Notes under the pieces: generated by a model
Databases searched by the model: none
What the model was told of the DNA's origin: nothing
Seen by the model: the letters and a program-made list of their open reading frames with translations, nothing else
Made by a program: the position numbers and the translations under genes
DNA from: Cyprinodon diabolis
Taxonomy: Eukaryota; Chordata; Actinopteri; Cyprinodontiformes; Cyprinodontidae
Length of the DNA: 64,000 nt
NCBI GenBank assembly: GCA_030533445.1
Contig: JARPUW010000287.1
Coordinates: 99,103 to 163,102 of the forward strand
Reading direction: 5' to 3'
Shown: one piece after another, positions 25,201 to 37,116 of the stretch
Layout of the letters: every line of letters starts with the position of its first letter
How positions within the stretch are numbered: position 1 is the stretch's first letter

Positions 25201-25399
25201 GCCTCAACCTTCTGATTTGAAGCTGGGAACCAAAAACATCTGCTCAAATCTACTTTATATTGTTAGTTTTCAGCTCTAGATGATTGCCAGAAAAGATCAT
25301 GGCTGCATCATTAATGGTTTGTCTGTTACAACTCCAGAGGCCAAAATGGCATTATCTCACTGTGAAAAGAGCGTTTTGGCCTCAACTTCTGATTTGAAG
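22203..25399 (+). repeat. A1 unit reduced to 18 monomers
   Basis: The order is 1-8, a 9/11 hybrid at 23623-23800, then 12-20, over 3,197 bp. The hybrid has GTCTTTT from position 9 on its left and AATAAGCG from position 11 on its right. The exchange point lies in the roughly 50 bp between these markers. Confidence 0.9.
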
Positions 25400-27707
25400 C
25401 TTGAAAATAAAAACATCTGCTCAAATCTACTTTATATTGTTAGTTTTTAGCTCTAGATGATTGCCAGAAAAGATCATGGCTGTATCATTAATGGTTTGTC
25501 TGTTACAACTCCAGAGGCCAAAATGGCATTATCTCACTGTGAAAAGAGCGTTTTGGCCTCAACTTCTGATTTGAAGCTTGGAACCAAAAACATCTGCTCA
25601 AATCTACTTTATATTGTTAGTTTTCAGCTCTAGATGATTGCCAGAAAAGATCATGGCTGTATCATTAATGGTTTGTCTGTTACAACTCCAGAGGCCAAAA
25701 TGGCATTATCTCACTGTGAAAAGAGCGTTTTGGCCTCAACCTTCTGATTTGAAGCTTGGAACCAAAAACATCTGCTCAAAACTACTTTATATTGTTAGTT
25801 TTCAGCTCTAGATGATTGTCAGAAAAGATCATGGCTGTGTCATTAATGGTTTGTCTGTTACAACTCCAGAGGCCAAAATGGCATTATCTCACTGTGAAAA
25901 GAACGTTTTGGCCTCAAAATCTGATTTGAAGCTTGGAACCAAAAACATCTGCTCAAATCTACTGTATATTGTTAGTTTTCAGCTCTAGATGATTGCCAGA
26001 AAAGATCATGGCTGTATCATTAATGGTTTGTCTGTTACAACTCCAGAGGCCAAAATGGCATTATCTCACTGTGAAAAGAGCGTTTTGGCCTCAACCTTCT
26101 GATTTGAAGCTGGGAACCAAAAACATCTGCTCAAATCTACTTTATATTGTTAGTTTTCAGCTCTAGATGATTGCCAGAAAAGATCATGGCTGTATCATTA
26201 ATGGTTTGTCTGTTACAACTCCAGAGGCCAAAATGGCATTATCTCACTGTGAAAAGAGCGTTTTGGCCTCAATTTCTGATTTGAAGCTTGGAACCAAAAA
26301 CATCTGCTCAAATCTACTTTATATTGTTAGTTTTCAGCTCTAGATGATTGCCAGAAAAGATCATGGCTGTATCATTAATGGTTTGTCTGTTACAACTCCA
26401 GAGGCCAAAATGGCATTATCTCACTGTGAAAAGAGCGTTTTGGCCTCAACCTTCTGATTTGAAGCTGGGAACCAAAAACATCTGCTCAAATCTACTTTAT
26501 ATTGTTAGTTTTCAGCTCTAGATGATTGCCAGAAAAGATCATGGCTGTATCATTAATGGTTTGTCTGTTACAACTCCAGAGGCCAAAATGGCATTATCTC
26601 ACTGTGAAAAGAGCGTTTTGGCCTCAACTTCTGATTTGAAGCTTGGAACCAAAAACATCTGCTCAAATCTACTTTATATTGTTAGTTTTCAGCTCTAGAT
26701 GATTGCCAGAAAAGATCATGGCTGTATCATTAATGGTTTGTCTGTTACAACTCCAGAGGCCAAAATGGCATTATCTCACTGTGAAATAAGCGTTTTGGCC
26801 TCAACCTTCTGATTTGAAGCTGGGAACCAAAAACATCTGCTCAAATCTACTTTATATTGTTAGTTTTCAGCTCTAGATGATTGCCAGAAAAGATCATGGC
26901 TGTATCATTAATGGTTTGTCTTTTACAACTCCAGAGGCCAAAATGGCATTATCTCACTGTGAAAAGAGCGTTTTGGCCTCAACCTTCTGATTTGAAGCTG
27001 GGAACCAAAAACATCTGCTCAAATCTACTTTATATTGTTAGTTTTCAGCTCTAGATGATTGCCAGAAAAGATCATGGCTGTATCATTAATGGTTTGTCTG
27101 TTACAACTCCAGAGGCCAAAATGGCATTATCTCACTGTGAAAAGAGCGTTTTGGCCTCAACTTCTGATTTGAAGCTTGGAACCAAAAACATCTGCTCAAA
27201 TCTACTTTATATTGTTAGTTTTCAGCTCTAGATGATTGCCAGAAAAGATCATGGCTGTATCATTAATGGTTTGTCTGTTACAACTCCAGAGGCCAAAATG
27301 GCATTATCTCACTGTGAAAAGAGCGTTTTGGCCTCAACCTTCTGATTTGAAGCTGGGAACCAAAAACATCTGCTCAAATCTACTTTATATTGTTAGTTTT
27401 CAGCTCTAGATGATTGCCAGAAAAGATCATGACTGTATCATTAATGGTTTGTCTTTTACAACTCCAGAGGCCAAAATGGCATTATCTCACTGTGAAAAGA
27501 GCGTTTTGGCCTCAACCTTCTGATTTGAAGCTGGGAACCAAAAACATCTGCTCAAATCTACTTTATATTGTTAGTTTTCAGCTCTAGATGATTGCCAGAA
27601 AAGATCATGGCTGTATCATTAATGGTTTGTCTGTTACAACTCCAGAGGCCAAAATGGCATTATCTCACTGTGAAAAGAGCGTTTTGGCCTCAACTTCTGA
27701 TTTGAAG
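25400..27707 (+). repeat. A1 unit reduced to 13 monomers
   Basis: Positions 1-10 are followed by a T copy with GAGCG (not the expected AATAAGCG), then a CATGACTG/GTCTTTT copy and a position-20 copy, over 2,308 bp. The missing block corresponds to about seven monomers between 11 and 18. Confidence 0.85.
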
Positions 27708-30700
27708 CTTGAAAATAAAAACATCTGCTCAAATCTACTTTATATTGTTAGTTTTGAGCTCTAGATGATTGCCAGAAAAGATCATGGCTGTATCATTAAT
27801 GGTTTGTCTGTTACAACTCCAGAGGCCAAAATGGCATTATCTCACTGTGAAAAGAGCGTTTTGGCCTCAACTTCTGATTTGAAGCTTGGAACCAAAAACA
27901 TCTGCTCAAATCTACTTTATATTGTTAGTTTTCAGCTCTAGATGATTGCCAGAAAAGATCATGGCTGTATCATTAATGGTTTGTCTGTTACAACTCCAGA
28001 GGCCAAAATGGCATTATCTCACTGTGAAAAGAGCGTTTTGGCCTCAATTTCTGATTTGAAGCTTGGAACCAAAAACATCTGCTCAAATCTACTTTATATT
28101 GTTAGTTTTCAGCTCTAGATGATTGCCAGAAAAGATCATGGCTGTATCATTAATGGTTTGTCTGTTACAACTCCAGAGGCCAAAATGGCATTATCTCACT
28201 GTGAAAAGAGCGTTTTGGCCTCAACCTTCTGATTTGAAGCTGGGAACCAAAAACATCTGCTCAAATCTACTTTATATTGTTAGTTTTCAGCTCTAGATGA
28301 TTGCCAGAAAAGATCATGGCTGTATCATTAATGGTTTGTCTGTTACAACTCCAGAGGCCAAAATGGCATTATCTCACTGTGAAAAGAGCGTTTTGGCCTC
28401 AACTTCTGATTTGAAGCTTGGAACCAAAAACATCTGCTCAAATCTACTTTATATTGTTAGTTTTCAGCTCTAGATGATTGTCAGAAAAGATCATGGCTGT
28501 ATCATTAATGGTTTGTCTGTTACAACTCCAGAGACCAAAATGGCATTATCTCACTGTGAAAAGAGCGTTTTGGCCTCAACCTTCTGATTTGAAGCTGGGA
28601 ACCAAAAACATCTGCTCAAATCTACTTTATATTGTTAGTTTTCAGCTCTAGATGATTGCCAGAAAAGATCATGGCTGTATCATTAATGGTTTGTCTGTTA
28701 CAACTCCAGAGGCCAAAATGGCATTATCTCACTGGGAAAAGAGCGTTTTGGCCTCAACTTCTGATTTGAAGCTTGGAACCAAAAACATCTGCTCAAATCT
28801 ACTTTATATTGTTAGTTTTCAGCTCTAGATGATTGCCAGAAAAGATCATGGCTGTATCATTAATGGTTTGTCTGTTACAACTCCAGAGGCCAAAATGGCA
28901 TTATCTCACTGTGAAAAGAGCGTTTTGGCCTCAACTTCTGATTTGAAGCTTGAAACCAAAAACATCTGCTCAAATCTACTTTATATTGTTAGTTTTCAGC
29001 TCTAGATGATTGCCAGAAAAGATCATGGCTGTATCATTAATGGTTTGTCTGTTACAACTCCAGAGGCCAAAATGGCATTGTCTCACTGTGAAAAGAGCGT
29101 TTTGGCCTCAACCTTCTGATTTGAAGCTGGGAACCAAAAACATCTGCTCAAATCTACTTTATATTGTTAGTTTTCAGCTCTAGATGATTGCCAGAAAAGA
29201 TCATGGCTGTATCATTAATGGTTTGTCTGTTACAACTCCAGAGGCCAAAATGGCATTATCTCACTGTGAAAAGAGCGTTTTGGCCTCAACTTCTGATTTG
29301 AAGCTTGGAACCAAAAACATCTGCTCAAATCTACTTTATATTGTTAGTTTTCAGCTCTAGATGATTGCCAGAAAAGATCATGGCTGTATCATTAATGGTT
29401 TGTCTGTTACAACTCCAGAGGCCAAAATGGCATTATCTCACTGTGAAATAAGCGTTTTGGCCTCAACCTTCTGATTTGAAGCTGGGAACCAAAAACATCT
29501 GCTCAAATCTACTTTATATTGTTAGTTTTCAGCTCTAGATGATTGCCAGAAAAGATCATGGCTGTATCATTAATGGTTTGTCTTTTACAACTCCAGAGGC
29601 CAAAATGGCATTATCTCACTGTGAAAAGAGCGTTTTGGCCTCAACCTTCTGATTTGAAGCTGGGAACCAAAAACATCTGCTCAAATCTACTTTATATTGT
29701 TAGTTTTCAGCTCTAGATGATTGCCAGAAAAGATCATGGCTGTATCATTAATGGTTTGTCTTTTACAACTCCAGAGGCCAAAATGGCATTATCTCACTGT
29801 GAAAAGAGCGTTTTGGCCTCAACTTTCTGATTTGAAGCTTGGAACCAAAAACATCTGCTCAAAACTACTTTATATTGTTAGTTTTCAGCTCTAGATGATT
29901 GTCAGAAAAGATCATGGCTGTGTCATTAATGGTTTGTCTGTTACAACTCCAGAGGCCAAAATGGCATTATCTCACTGTGAAAAGAACGTTTTGGCCTCAA
30001 CTTCTGATTTGAAGCTTGGAACCAAAAACATCTGCTCAAATCTACTTTATATTGTTAGTTTTCAGCTCTAGATGATTGCCAGAAAAGATCATGGCTGTAT
30101 CATTAATGGTTTGTCTGTTACAACTCCAGAGGCCAAAATGGCATTATCTCACTGTGAAAAGAGCGTTTTGGCCTCAACCTTCTGATTTGAAGCTGGGAAC
30201 CAAAAACATCTGCTCAAATCTACTTTATATTGTTAGTTTTCAGCTCTAGATGATTGCCAGAAAAGATCATGGCTGTATCATTAATGGTTTGTCTGTTAGA
30301 ACTCCAGAGGCCAAAATGGCATTATCTCACTGTGAAAAGAGCGTTTTGGCCTCAATTTCTGATTTGAAGCTTGGAACCAAAAACATCTGCTCAAATCTAC
30401 TTTATATTGTTAGTTTTCAGCTCTAGATGATTGCCAGAAAAGATCATGGCTGTATCATTAATGGTTTGTCTGTTACAACTCCAGAGGCCAAAATGGCATT
30501 ATCTCACTGTGAAAAGAGCGTTTTGGCCTCAACCTTCTGATTTGAAGCTGGGAACCAAAAACATCTGCTCAAATCTACTTTATATTGTTAGTTTTCAGCT
30601 CTAGATGATTGCCAGAAAAGATCATGGCTGTATCATTAATGGTTTGTCTGTTACAACTCCAGAGGCCAAAATGGCATTATCTCACTGTGAAAAGAGCTTT

Positions 30701-31435
30701 TTGGCCTCAACCTTCTGATTTGAAGCTGGGAACCAAAAACATCTGCTCAAATCTACTTTATATTGTTAGTTTTCAGCTCTAGATGATTGCCAGAAAAGAT
30801 CATGGCTGTATCATTAATGGTTTGTCTGTTACAACTCCAGAGGCCAAAATGGCATTATCTCACTGTGAAAAGAGCGTTTTGGCCTCAACTTCTGATTTGA
30901 AGCTTGGAACCAAAAACATCTGCTCAAATCTACTTTATATTGTTAGTTTTCAGCTCTAGATGATTGCCAGAAAAGATCATGGCTGTATCATTAATGGTTT
31001 GTCTGTTACAACTCCAGAGGCCAAAATGGCATTATCTCACTGTGAAATAAGCGTTTTGGCCTCAACCTTCTGATTTGAAGCTGGGAACCAAAAACATCTG
31101 CTCAAATCTACTTTATATTGTTAGTTTTCAGCTCTAGATGATTGCCAGAAAAGATCATGACTGTATCATTAATGGTTTGTCTTTTACAACTCCAGAGGCC
31201 AAAATGGCATTATCTCACTGTGAAAAGAGCGTTTTGGCCTCAACCTTCTGATTTGAAGCTGGGAACCAAAAACATCTGCTCAAATCTACTTTATATTGTT
31301 AGTTTTCAGCTCTAGATGATTGCCAGAAAAGATCATGGCTGTATCATTAATGGTTTGTCTGTTACAACTCCAGAGGCCAAAATGGCATTATCTCACTGTG
31401 AAAAGAGCGTTTTGGCCTCAACTTCTGATTTGAAG
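27708..31435 (+). repeat. A2 unit 1, 21 monomers, 3,728 bp
   Basis: The unit opens with an X monomer and a T copy ending ATTTC. It then carries the GAGACC copy, the CACTGGG copy, a T copy with CTTGAAACC at 28949, GTCTTTT copies, a CAACTTTCTG copy, and a position-3-like copy that ends ACTTC instead of AAAATC. Its last three monomers return to A1-like forms (AATAAGCG, CATGACTG, ACTTC), so it is a bridge between A1 and A2 types. Confidence 0.87.
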
Positions 31436-34400
31436 CTTGAAAATAAAAACATCTGCTCAAATAAACTTTATATTGTTAGTTTTTAGCTCTAGATGATTGC
31501 CAGAAAAGATCATGGCTGTATCATTAATGGTTTGTCTGTTACAACTCCAGAGGCCAAAATGGCATTATCTCACTGTGAAAAGAGCGTTTTGGCCTCAACT
31601 TCTGATTTGAAGCTTGGAACCAAAAACATCTGCTCAAATCTACTTTATATTGTTAGTTTTCAGCTCTAGATGATTGCCAGAAAAGATCATGGCTGTATCA
31701 TTAATGGTTTGTCTGTTACAACTCCAGAGGCCAAAATGGCATTATCTCACTGTGAAAAGAGCGTTTTGGCCTCAACCTTCTGATTTGAAGCTTGGAACCA
31801 AAAACATCTGCTCAAAACTACTTTATATTGTTAGTTTTCAGCTCTAGATGATTGTCAGAAAAGATCATGGCTGTGTCATTAATGGTTTGTCTGTTACAAC
31901 TCCAGAGGCCAAAATGGCATTATCTCACTGTGAAAAGAACGTTTTGGCCTCAAAATCTGATTTGAAGCTTGGAACCAAAAACATCTGCTCAAATCTACTT
32001 TATATTGTTAGTTTTCAGCTCTAGATGATTGCCAGAAAAGATCATGGCTGTATCATTAATGGTTTGTCTGTTACAACTCCAGAGGCCAAAATGGCATTAT
32101 CTCACTGTGAAAAGAGCGTTTTGGCCTCAACCTTCTGATTTGAAGCTGGGAACCAAAAACATCTGCTCAAATCTACTTTATATTGTTAGTTTTCAGCTCT
32201 AGATGATTGCCAGAAAAGATCATGGCTGTATCATTAATGGTTTGTCTGTTACAACTCCAGAGGCCAAAATGGCATTATCTCACTGTGAAAAGAGCGTTTT
32301 GGCCTCAATTTCTGATTTGAAGCTTGGAACCAAAAACATCTGCTCAAATCTACTTTATATTGTTAGTTTTCAGCTCTAGATGATTGCCAGAAAAGATCAT
32401 GGCTGTATCATTAATGGTTTGTCTGTTACAACTCCAGAGGCCAAAATGGCATTATCTCACTGTGAAAAGAGCGTTTTGGCCTCAACCTTCTGATTTGAAG
32501 CTGGGAACCAAAAACATCTGCTCAAATCTACTTTATATTGTTAGTTTTCAGCTCTAGATGATTGCCAGAAAAGATCATGGCTGTATCATTAATGGTTTGT
32601 CTGTTACAACTCCAGAGGCCAAAATGGCATTATCTCACTGTGAAAAGAGCGTTTTGGCCTCAACTTCTGATTTGAAGCTTGGAACCAAAAACATCTGCTC
32701 AAATCTACTTTATATTGTTAGTTTTCAGCTCTAGATGATTGCCAGAAAAGATCATGGCTGTATCATTAATGGTTTGTCTGTTACAACTCCAGAGGCCAAA
32801 ATGGCATTATCTCACTGTGAAATAAGCGTTTTGGCCTCAACCTTCTGATTTGAAGCTGGGAACCAAAAACATCTGCTCAAATCTACTTTATATTGTTAGT
32901 TTTCAGCTCTAGATGATTGCCAGAAAAGATCATGGCTGTATCATTAATGGTTTGTCTTTTACAACTCCAGAGGCCAAAATGGCATTATCTCACTGTGAAA
33001 AGAGCGTTTTGGCCTCAACCTTCTGATTTGAAGCTGGGAACCAAAAACATCTGCTCAAATCTACTTTATATTGTTAGTTTTCAGCTCTAGATGATTGCCA
33101 GAAAAGATCATGGCTGTATCATTAATGGTTTGTCTGTTACAACTCCAGAGGCCAAAATGGCATTATCTCACTGTGAAAAGAGCGTTTTGGCCTCAACTTC
33201 TGATTTGAAGCTTGGAACCAAAAACATCTGCTCAAATCTACTTTATATTGTTAGTTTTCAGCTCTAGATGATTGCCAGAAAAGATCATGGCTGTATCATT
33301 AATGGTTTGTCTGTTAATACTCCAGAGGCCAAAATGGCATTATCTCACTGTGAAATAAGCGTTTTGGCCTCAACCTTCTGATTTGAAGCTGGGAACCAAA
33401 AACATCTGCTCAAATCTACTTTATATTGTTAGTTTTCAGCTCTAGATGATTGCCAGAAAAGATCATGGCTGTATCATTAATGGTTTGTCTTTTACAACTC
33501 CAGAGGCCAAAATGGCATTATCTCACTGTGAAAAGAGCGTTTTGGCCTCAACCTTCTGATTTGAAGCTGGGAACCAAAAACATCTGCTCAAATCTACTTT
33601 ATATTGTTAGTTTTCAGCTCTAGATGATTGCCAGAAAAGATCATGGCTGTATCATTAATGGTTTGTCTTTTACAACTCCAGAGGCCAAAATGGCATTATC
33701 TCACTGTGAAAAGAGCGTTTTGGCCTCAACTTCTGATTTGAAGCTTGGAACCAAAAACATCTGCTCAAAACTACTTTATATTGTTAGTTTTCAGCTCTAG
33801 ATGATTGTCAGAAAAGATCATGGCTGTGTCATTAATGGTTTGTCTGTTACAACTCCAGAGGCCAAAATGGCATTATCTCACTGTGAAAAGAACGTTTTGG
33901 CCTCAACTTCTGATTTGAAGCTTGGAACCAAAAACATCTGCTCAAATCTACTTTATATTGTTAGTTTTCAGCTCTAGATGATTGCCAGAAAAGATCATGG
34001 CTGTATCATTAATGGTTTGTCTGTTACAACTCCAGAGGCCAAAATGGCATTATCTCACTGTGAAAAGAGCGTTTTGGCCTCAACCTTCTGATTTGAAGCT
34101 GGGAACCAAAAACATCTGCTCAAATCTACTTTATATTGTTAGTTTTCAGCTCTAGATGATTGCCAGAAAAGATCATGGCTGTATCATTAATGGTTTGTCT
34201 GTTACAACTCCAGAGGCCAAAATGGCATTATCTCACTGTGAAAAGAGCTTTTTGGCCTCAACCTTCTGATTTGAAGCTGGGAACCAAAAACATCTGCTCA
34301 AATCTACTTTATATTGTTAGTTTTCAGCTCTAGATGATTGCCAGAAAAGATCATGGCTGTATCATTAATGGTTTGTCTGTTACAACTCCAGAGGCCAAAA

Positions 34401-37116
34401 TGGCATTATCTCACTGTGAAAAGAGCGTTTTGGCCTCAACTTCTGATTTGAAGCTTGGAACCAAAAACATCTGCTCAAATCTACTTTATATTGTTAGTTT
34501 TCAGCTCTAGATGATTGCCAGAAAAGATCATGGCTGTATCATTAATGGTTTGTCTGTTACAACTCCAGAGGCCAAAATGGCATTATCTCACTGTGAAATA
34601 AGCGTTTTGGCCTCAACCTTCTGATTTGAAGCTGGGAACCAAAAACATCTGCTCAAATCTACTTTATATTGTTAGTTTTCAGCTCTAGATGATTACCAGA
34701 AAAGATCATGACTGTATCATTAATGGTTTGTCTTTTACAACTCCAGAGGCCAAAATGGCATTATCTCACTGTGAAAAGAGCGTTTTGGCCTCAACCTTCT
34801 GATTTGAAGCTGGGAACCCAAAACATCTGCTCAAATCTACTTTATATTGTTAGTTTTCAGCTCTAGATGATTGCCAGAAAAGATCATGGCTGTATCATTA
34901 ATGGTTTGTCTGTTACAACTCCAGAGGCCAAAATGGCATTATCTCACTGTGAAAAGAGCGTTTTGGCCTCAACTTCTGATTTGAAGCTTGGAACCAAAAA
35001 CATCTGCTCAAATCTACTTTATATTGTTAGTTTTCAGCTCTAGATGATTGCCAGAAAAGATCATGGCTGTATCATTAATGGTTTGTCTGTTACAACTCCA
35101 GAGGCCAAAATGGCATTATCTCACTGTGAAATAAGCGTTTTGGCCTCAACCTTCTGATTTGAAGCTGGGAACCAAAAACATCTGCTCAAAACTACTTTAT
35201 ATTGTTAGTTTTCAGCTCTAGATGATTGTCAGAAAAGATCATGGCTGTGTCATTAATGGTTTGTCTGTTACAACTCCAGAGGCCAAAATGGCATTATCTC
35301 ACTGTGAAAAGAACGTTTTGGCCTCAAAATCTGATTTGAAGCTTGGAACCAAAAACATCTGCTCAAATCTACTGTATATTGTTAGTTTTCAGCTCTAGAT
35401 GATTGCCAGAAAAGATCATGGCTGTATCATTAATGGTTTGTCTGTTACAACTCCAGAGGCCAAAATGGCATTATCTCACTGTGAAAAGAGCGTTTTGGCC
35501 TCAACCTTCTGATTTGAAGCTGGGAACCAAAAACATCTGCTCAAATCTACTTTATATTGTTAGTTTTCAGCTCTAGATTATTGCCAGAAAAGATCATGGC
35601 TGTATCATTAATGGTTTGTCTGTTACAACTCCAGAGGCCAAAATGGCATTATCTCACTGTGAAAAGAGCGTTTTGGCCTCAATTTCTGATTTGAAGCTTG
35701 GAACCAAAAACATCTGCTCAAATCTACTTTATATTGTTAGTTTTCAGCTCTAGATGATTGCCAGAAAAGATCATGGCTGTATCATTAATGGTTTGTCTGT
35801 TACAACTCCAGAGGCCAAAATGGCATTATCTCACTGTGAAAAGAGCGTTTTGGCCTCAACCTTCTGATTTGAAGCTGGGAACCAAAAACATCTGCTCAAA
35901 TCTACTTTATATTGTTAGTTTTCAGCTCTAGATGATTGCCAGAAAAGATCATGGCTGTATCATTAATGGTTTGTCTGTTACAACTCCAGAGGCCAAAATG
36001 GCATTATCTCACTGTGAAAAGAGCGTTTTGGCCTCAACTTCTGATTTGAAGCTTGGAACCAAAAACATCTGCTCAAATCTACTTTATATTGTTAGTTTTC
36101 AGCTCTAGATGATTGCCAGAAAAGATCATGGCTGTATCATTAATGGTTTGTCTGTTACAACTCCAGAGGCCAAAATGGCATTATCTCACTGTGAAATAAG
36201 CGTTTTGGCCTCAACCTTCTGATTTGAAGCTGGGAACCAAAAACATCTGCTCAAATCTACTTTATATTGTTAGTTTTCAGCTCTAGATGATTGCCAGAAA
36301 AGATCATGGCTGTATCATTAATGGTTTGTCTTTTACAACTCCAGAGGCCAAAATGGCATTATCTCACTGTGAAAAGAGCGTTTTGGCCTCAACCTTCTGA
36401 TTTGAAGCTGGGAACCAAAAACATCTGCTCAAATCTACTTTATATTGTTAGTTTTCAGCTCTAGATGATTGCCAGAAAAGATCATGGCTGTATCATTAAT
36501 GGTTTGTCTGTTACAACTCCAGAGGCCAAAATGGCATTATCTCACTGTGAAAAGAGCGTTTTGGCCTCAACTTCTGATTTGAAGCTTGGAACCAAAAACA
36601 TCTGCTCAAATCTACTTTATATTGTTAGTTTTCAGCTCTAGATGATTGCCAGAAAAGATCATGGCTGTATCATTAATGGTTTGTCTGTTACAACTCCAGA
36701 GGCCAAAATGGCATTATCTCACTGTGAAATAAGCGTTTTGGCCTCAACCTTCTGATTTGAAGCTGGGAACCAAAAACATCTGCTCAAATCTACTTTATAT
36801 TGTTAGTTTTCAGCTCTAGATGATTGCCAGAAAAGATCATGGCTGTATCATTAATGGTTTGTCTGTTACAACTCCAGAGGCCAAAATGGCATTATCTCAC
36901 TGGGAAAAGAGCGTTTTGGCCTCAACTTCTGATTTGAAGCTTGGAACCAAAAACATCTGCTCAAATCTACTTTATATTGTTAGTTTTCAGCTCTAGATGA
37001 TTGCCAGAAAAGATCATGGCTGTATCATTAATGGTTTGTCTGTTACAACTCCAGAGGCCAAAATGGCATTATCTCACTGTGAAAAGAGCGTTTTGGCCTC
37101 AACTTCTGATTTGAAG
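31436..37116 (+). repeat. 32-monomer chimeric A1/A2 stretch
   Basis: The left part follows A1 positions 1-11, then takes A2-like monomers (two GTCTTTT copies and a position-3 copy ending ACTTC). It next passes through A1-like 16-20, and restarts at a position-3/4 pair (about 35.16-35.5 kb). It ends with a CACTGGG copy typical of A2. Private changes include GTTAATACTCC near 33315, GATTACCAG near 34692 and GATTATTGCC near 35577. The last is otherwise confined to array B. Confidence 0.83.

Larger units (their letters stand above)
1..27707 (+). repeat. Array A1: 20-monomer higher-order repeat and its derivatives
   Basis: Monomers recur in a fixed order. In the complete unit the order is: 1 X; 2 T; 3 T with CAAAACT, GATTGTC, GTGTC, GAACG and AAAATC; 4 T with ACTGTAT; 5 G ending ATTTC; 6 T; 7 G ending ACTTC; 8 T with AATAAGCG; 9 G with GTCTTTT; 10 G; 11 T with AATAAGCG; 12 G with CATGACTG and GTCTTTT; 13 G with AATAGTTT and AATGAGCG; 14 G ending ATTTC; 15 T; 16 G with GAGCTTTT; 17 G; 18 T with AATATCTG and AATAAGCG; 19 G with CATGACTG and GTCTTTT; 20 G ending ACTTC. 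Positions 5-12 and 14-20 resemble one another, so the unit itself probably arose by an older internal duplication. Confidence 0.93.
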
